A stretch of DNA of 64,000 nucleotides from Ilumatobacter fluminis (GTDB taxonomy: Bacteria; Actinomycetota; Acidimicrobiia; Acidimicrobiales; Ilumatobacteraceae): contig NZ_SOAU01000001.1 in NCBI RefSeq assembly GCF_004364865.1, positions 3,318,001 through 3,382,000 of the forward strand. The letters run 5' to 3'. The position numbers and the translations under genes are program-made. The stretch's first letter is position 1. Each line of letters opens with the position of its first letter. The notes below the pieces were generated by a model. That model ran no database searches and was not told where the DNA came from. It was given only the letters and a program-made list of their open reading frames with translations. Below, piece by piece: positions 63,631 through 64,000 of the stretch.

Positions 63631-64000
63631 CAGCCGTCGTCTTCCGTGTCGCCGGTGTCGTCACCGGTGTCGGTGTCGGTGTCGTCACCGGACTCGTCGT
63701 CGACGAGGGTGTCGCTCGGCGGCACCGTGCCACCGTCGATCGAGGTCTGCGTCTCGGTCTCGAGCAGCGACTCGAGGTCTTCCGGACGGAGCTGGCCGCT
63801 GTCGATGGCGCCGAGCTCGGGCAGATCGGGCGCCCACGGCGGCATGACCTGGTCGGTGCCGTCGGGCGTGAAGTAGATGCCGAACACCATGCCGTCGTTG
63901 TCGACGTGGATGTTGTTCATGTTGGCGATGTAGCGGTTGCCGCCGTCGGTGTCGGTGAACGACCCCCACGCGACGACCGTGACTTCGGCGTCTTCGCCGT
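63630..64000 (-). CDS. acidic-tailed protein, partial (5' end outside window)
   Basis: About 123 C-terminal residues are visible, entering at the right edge. AEVTVVAWGSFTDTDGGNRY, IANMNNIHVDNDGMVFGIYF and TPDGTDQVMPPWAPDLPELG form a beta-rich end, followed by a Thr/Asp-rich tail (DESGDDTDTDTGDDTGDTED). The family cannot be told. Composition suggests an extracellular protein. The stop overlaps the nucleotidyltransferase start. Confidence 0.65.
   Translation of the reverse strand, partial: GEDAEVTVVAWGSFTDTDGGNRYIANMNNIHVDNDGMVFGIYFTPDGTDQVMPPWAPDLPELGAIDSGQLRPEDLESLLETETQTSIDGGTVPPSDTLVDDESGDDTDTDTGDDTGDTEDDG

Overview
The window is high-GC (around 70% by eye) and densely coded, with many GTG and TTG starts and frequent ATGA/GTGA overlaps. 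Gene content points to an actinobacterium: a coenzyme F420 gene (cofD/fbiA), GTP-type PEP carboxykinase, the small actinobacterial W..GPY protein, a DivIVA-like protein beside coaD, and zinc-type L28 and L32. The overall order resembles Acidimicrobiia (Ilumatobacter-like). That placement is inference from gene content, not from a search.

Layout: 1-1352 is the end of a membrane glycosyltransferase (minus). 1540-6417 holds a pentad-repeat protein, a flippase-like membrane protein, psuG, a TRAM-type RNA methyltransferase, a small acidic protein and rpe. 6460-12776 is a two-gene AddB/AddA-like helicase-nuclease. 12757-29499 is a long, mostly minus-strand translation/secretion/chromosome block: yraN, rplS, trmD, rimM, khpA, rpsP, ffh, a large lipoprotein, ftsY, then (after a plus-strand peroxiredoxin) a spermidine-synthase-like protein, a flavoprotein, smc, mutM, rnc and acpP. 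29574-29842 is an array of six 28-bp iterons. 29851-32237 is an ECF sigma factor with a membrane beta-propeller/PASTA-like partner. 32421-36372 is an iron-siderophore ABC importer operon. 36397-37776 is a microprotein / ribbon-helix-helix / DUF4097 operon with a striking five-half-site operator. 38348-48734 is the conserved plsX-rpmF-yceD-divIVA-like-coaD-rsmD ... nth-rarD-recG-fakA series. 48933-53699 has a small membrane protein, a DEAD-box helicase, rpmB, a cold-shock-like protein and pckG. 53890-58570 has DUF2889, ccdA, a MalY/PatB-type aminotransferase, a GNAT and two tandem quinone-reductase-like flavoproteins. 58583-64000 is a sugar-nucleotide/glycan region (gmd, glycosyltransferase, cofD, epimerase, nucleotidyltransferase).

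The most unusual signals are non-coding. Two elements that directly follow stop codons (after khpA and after the peroxiredoxin) share an 18-nt core and have stems with different sequences but conserved pairing, each followed by a strong hairpin; this is a candidate structured RNA family. Others are the 11-bp-phased operator, the iteron array, paired 27-bp palindromes, a 140-bp palindromic element upstream of ffh, and 23-bp tandem repeats grown out of the end of pckG. No tRNA, rRNA, CRISPR array, insertion sequence or prophage was recognised.
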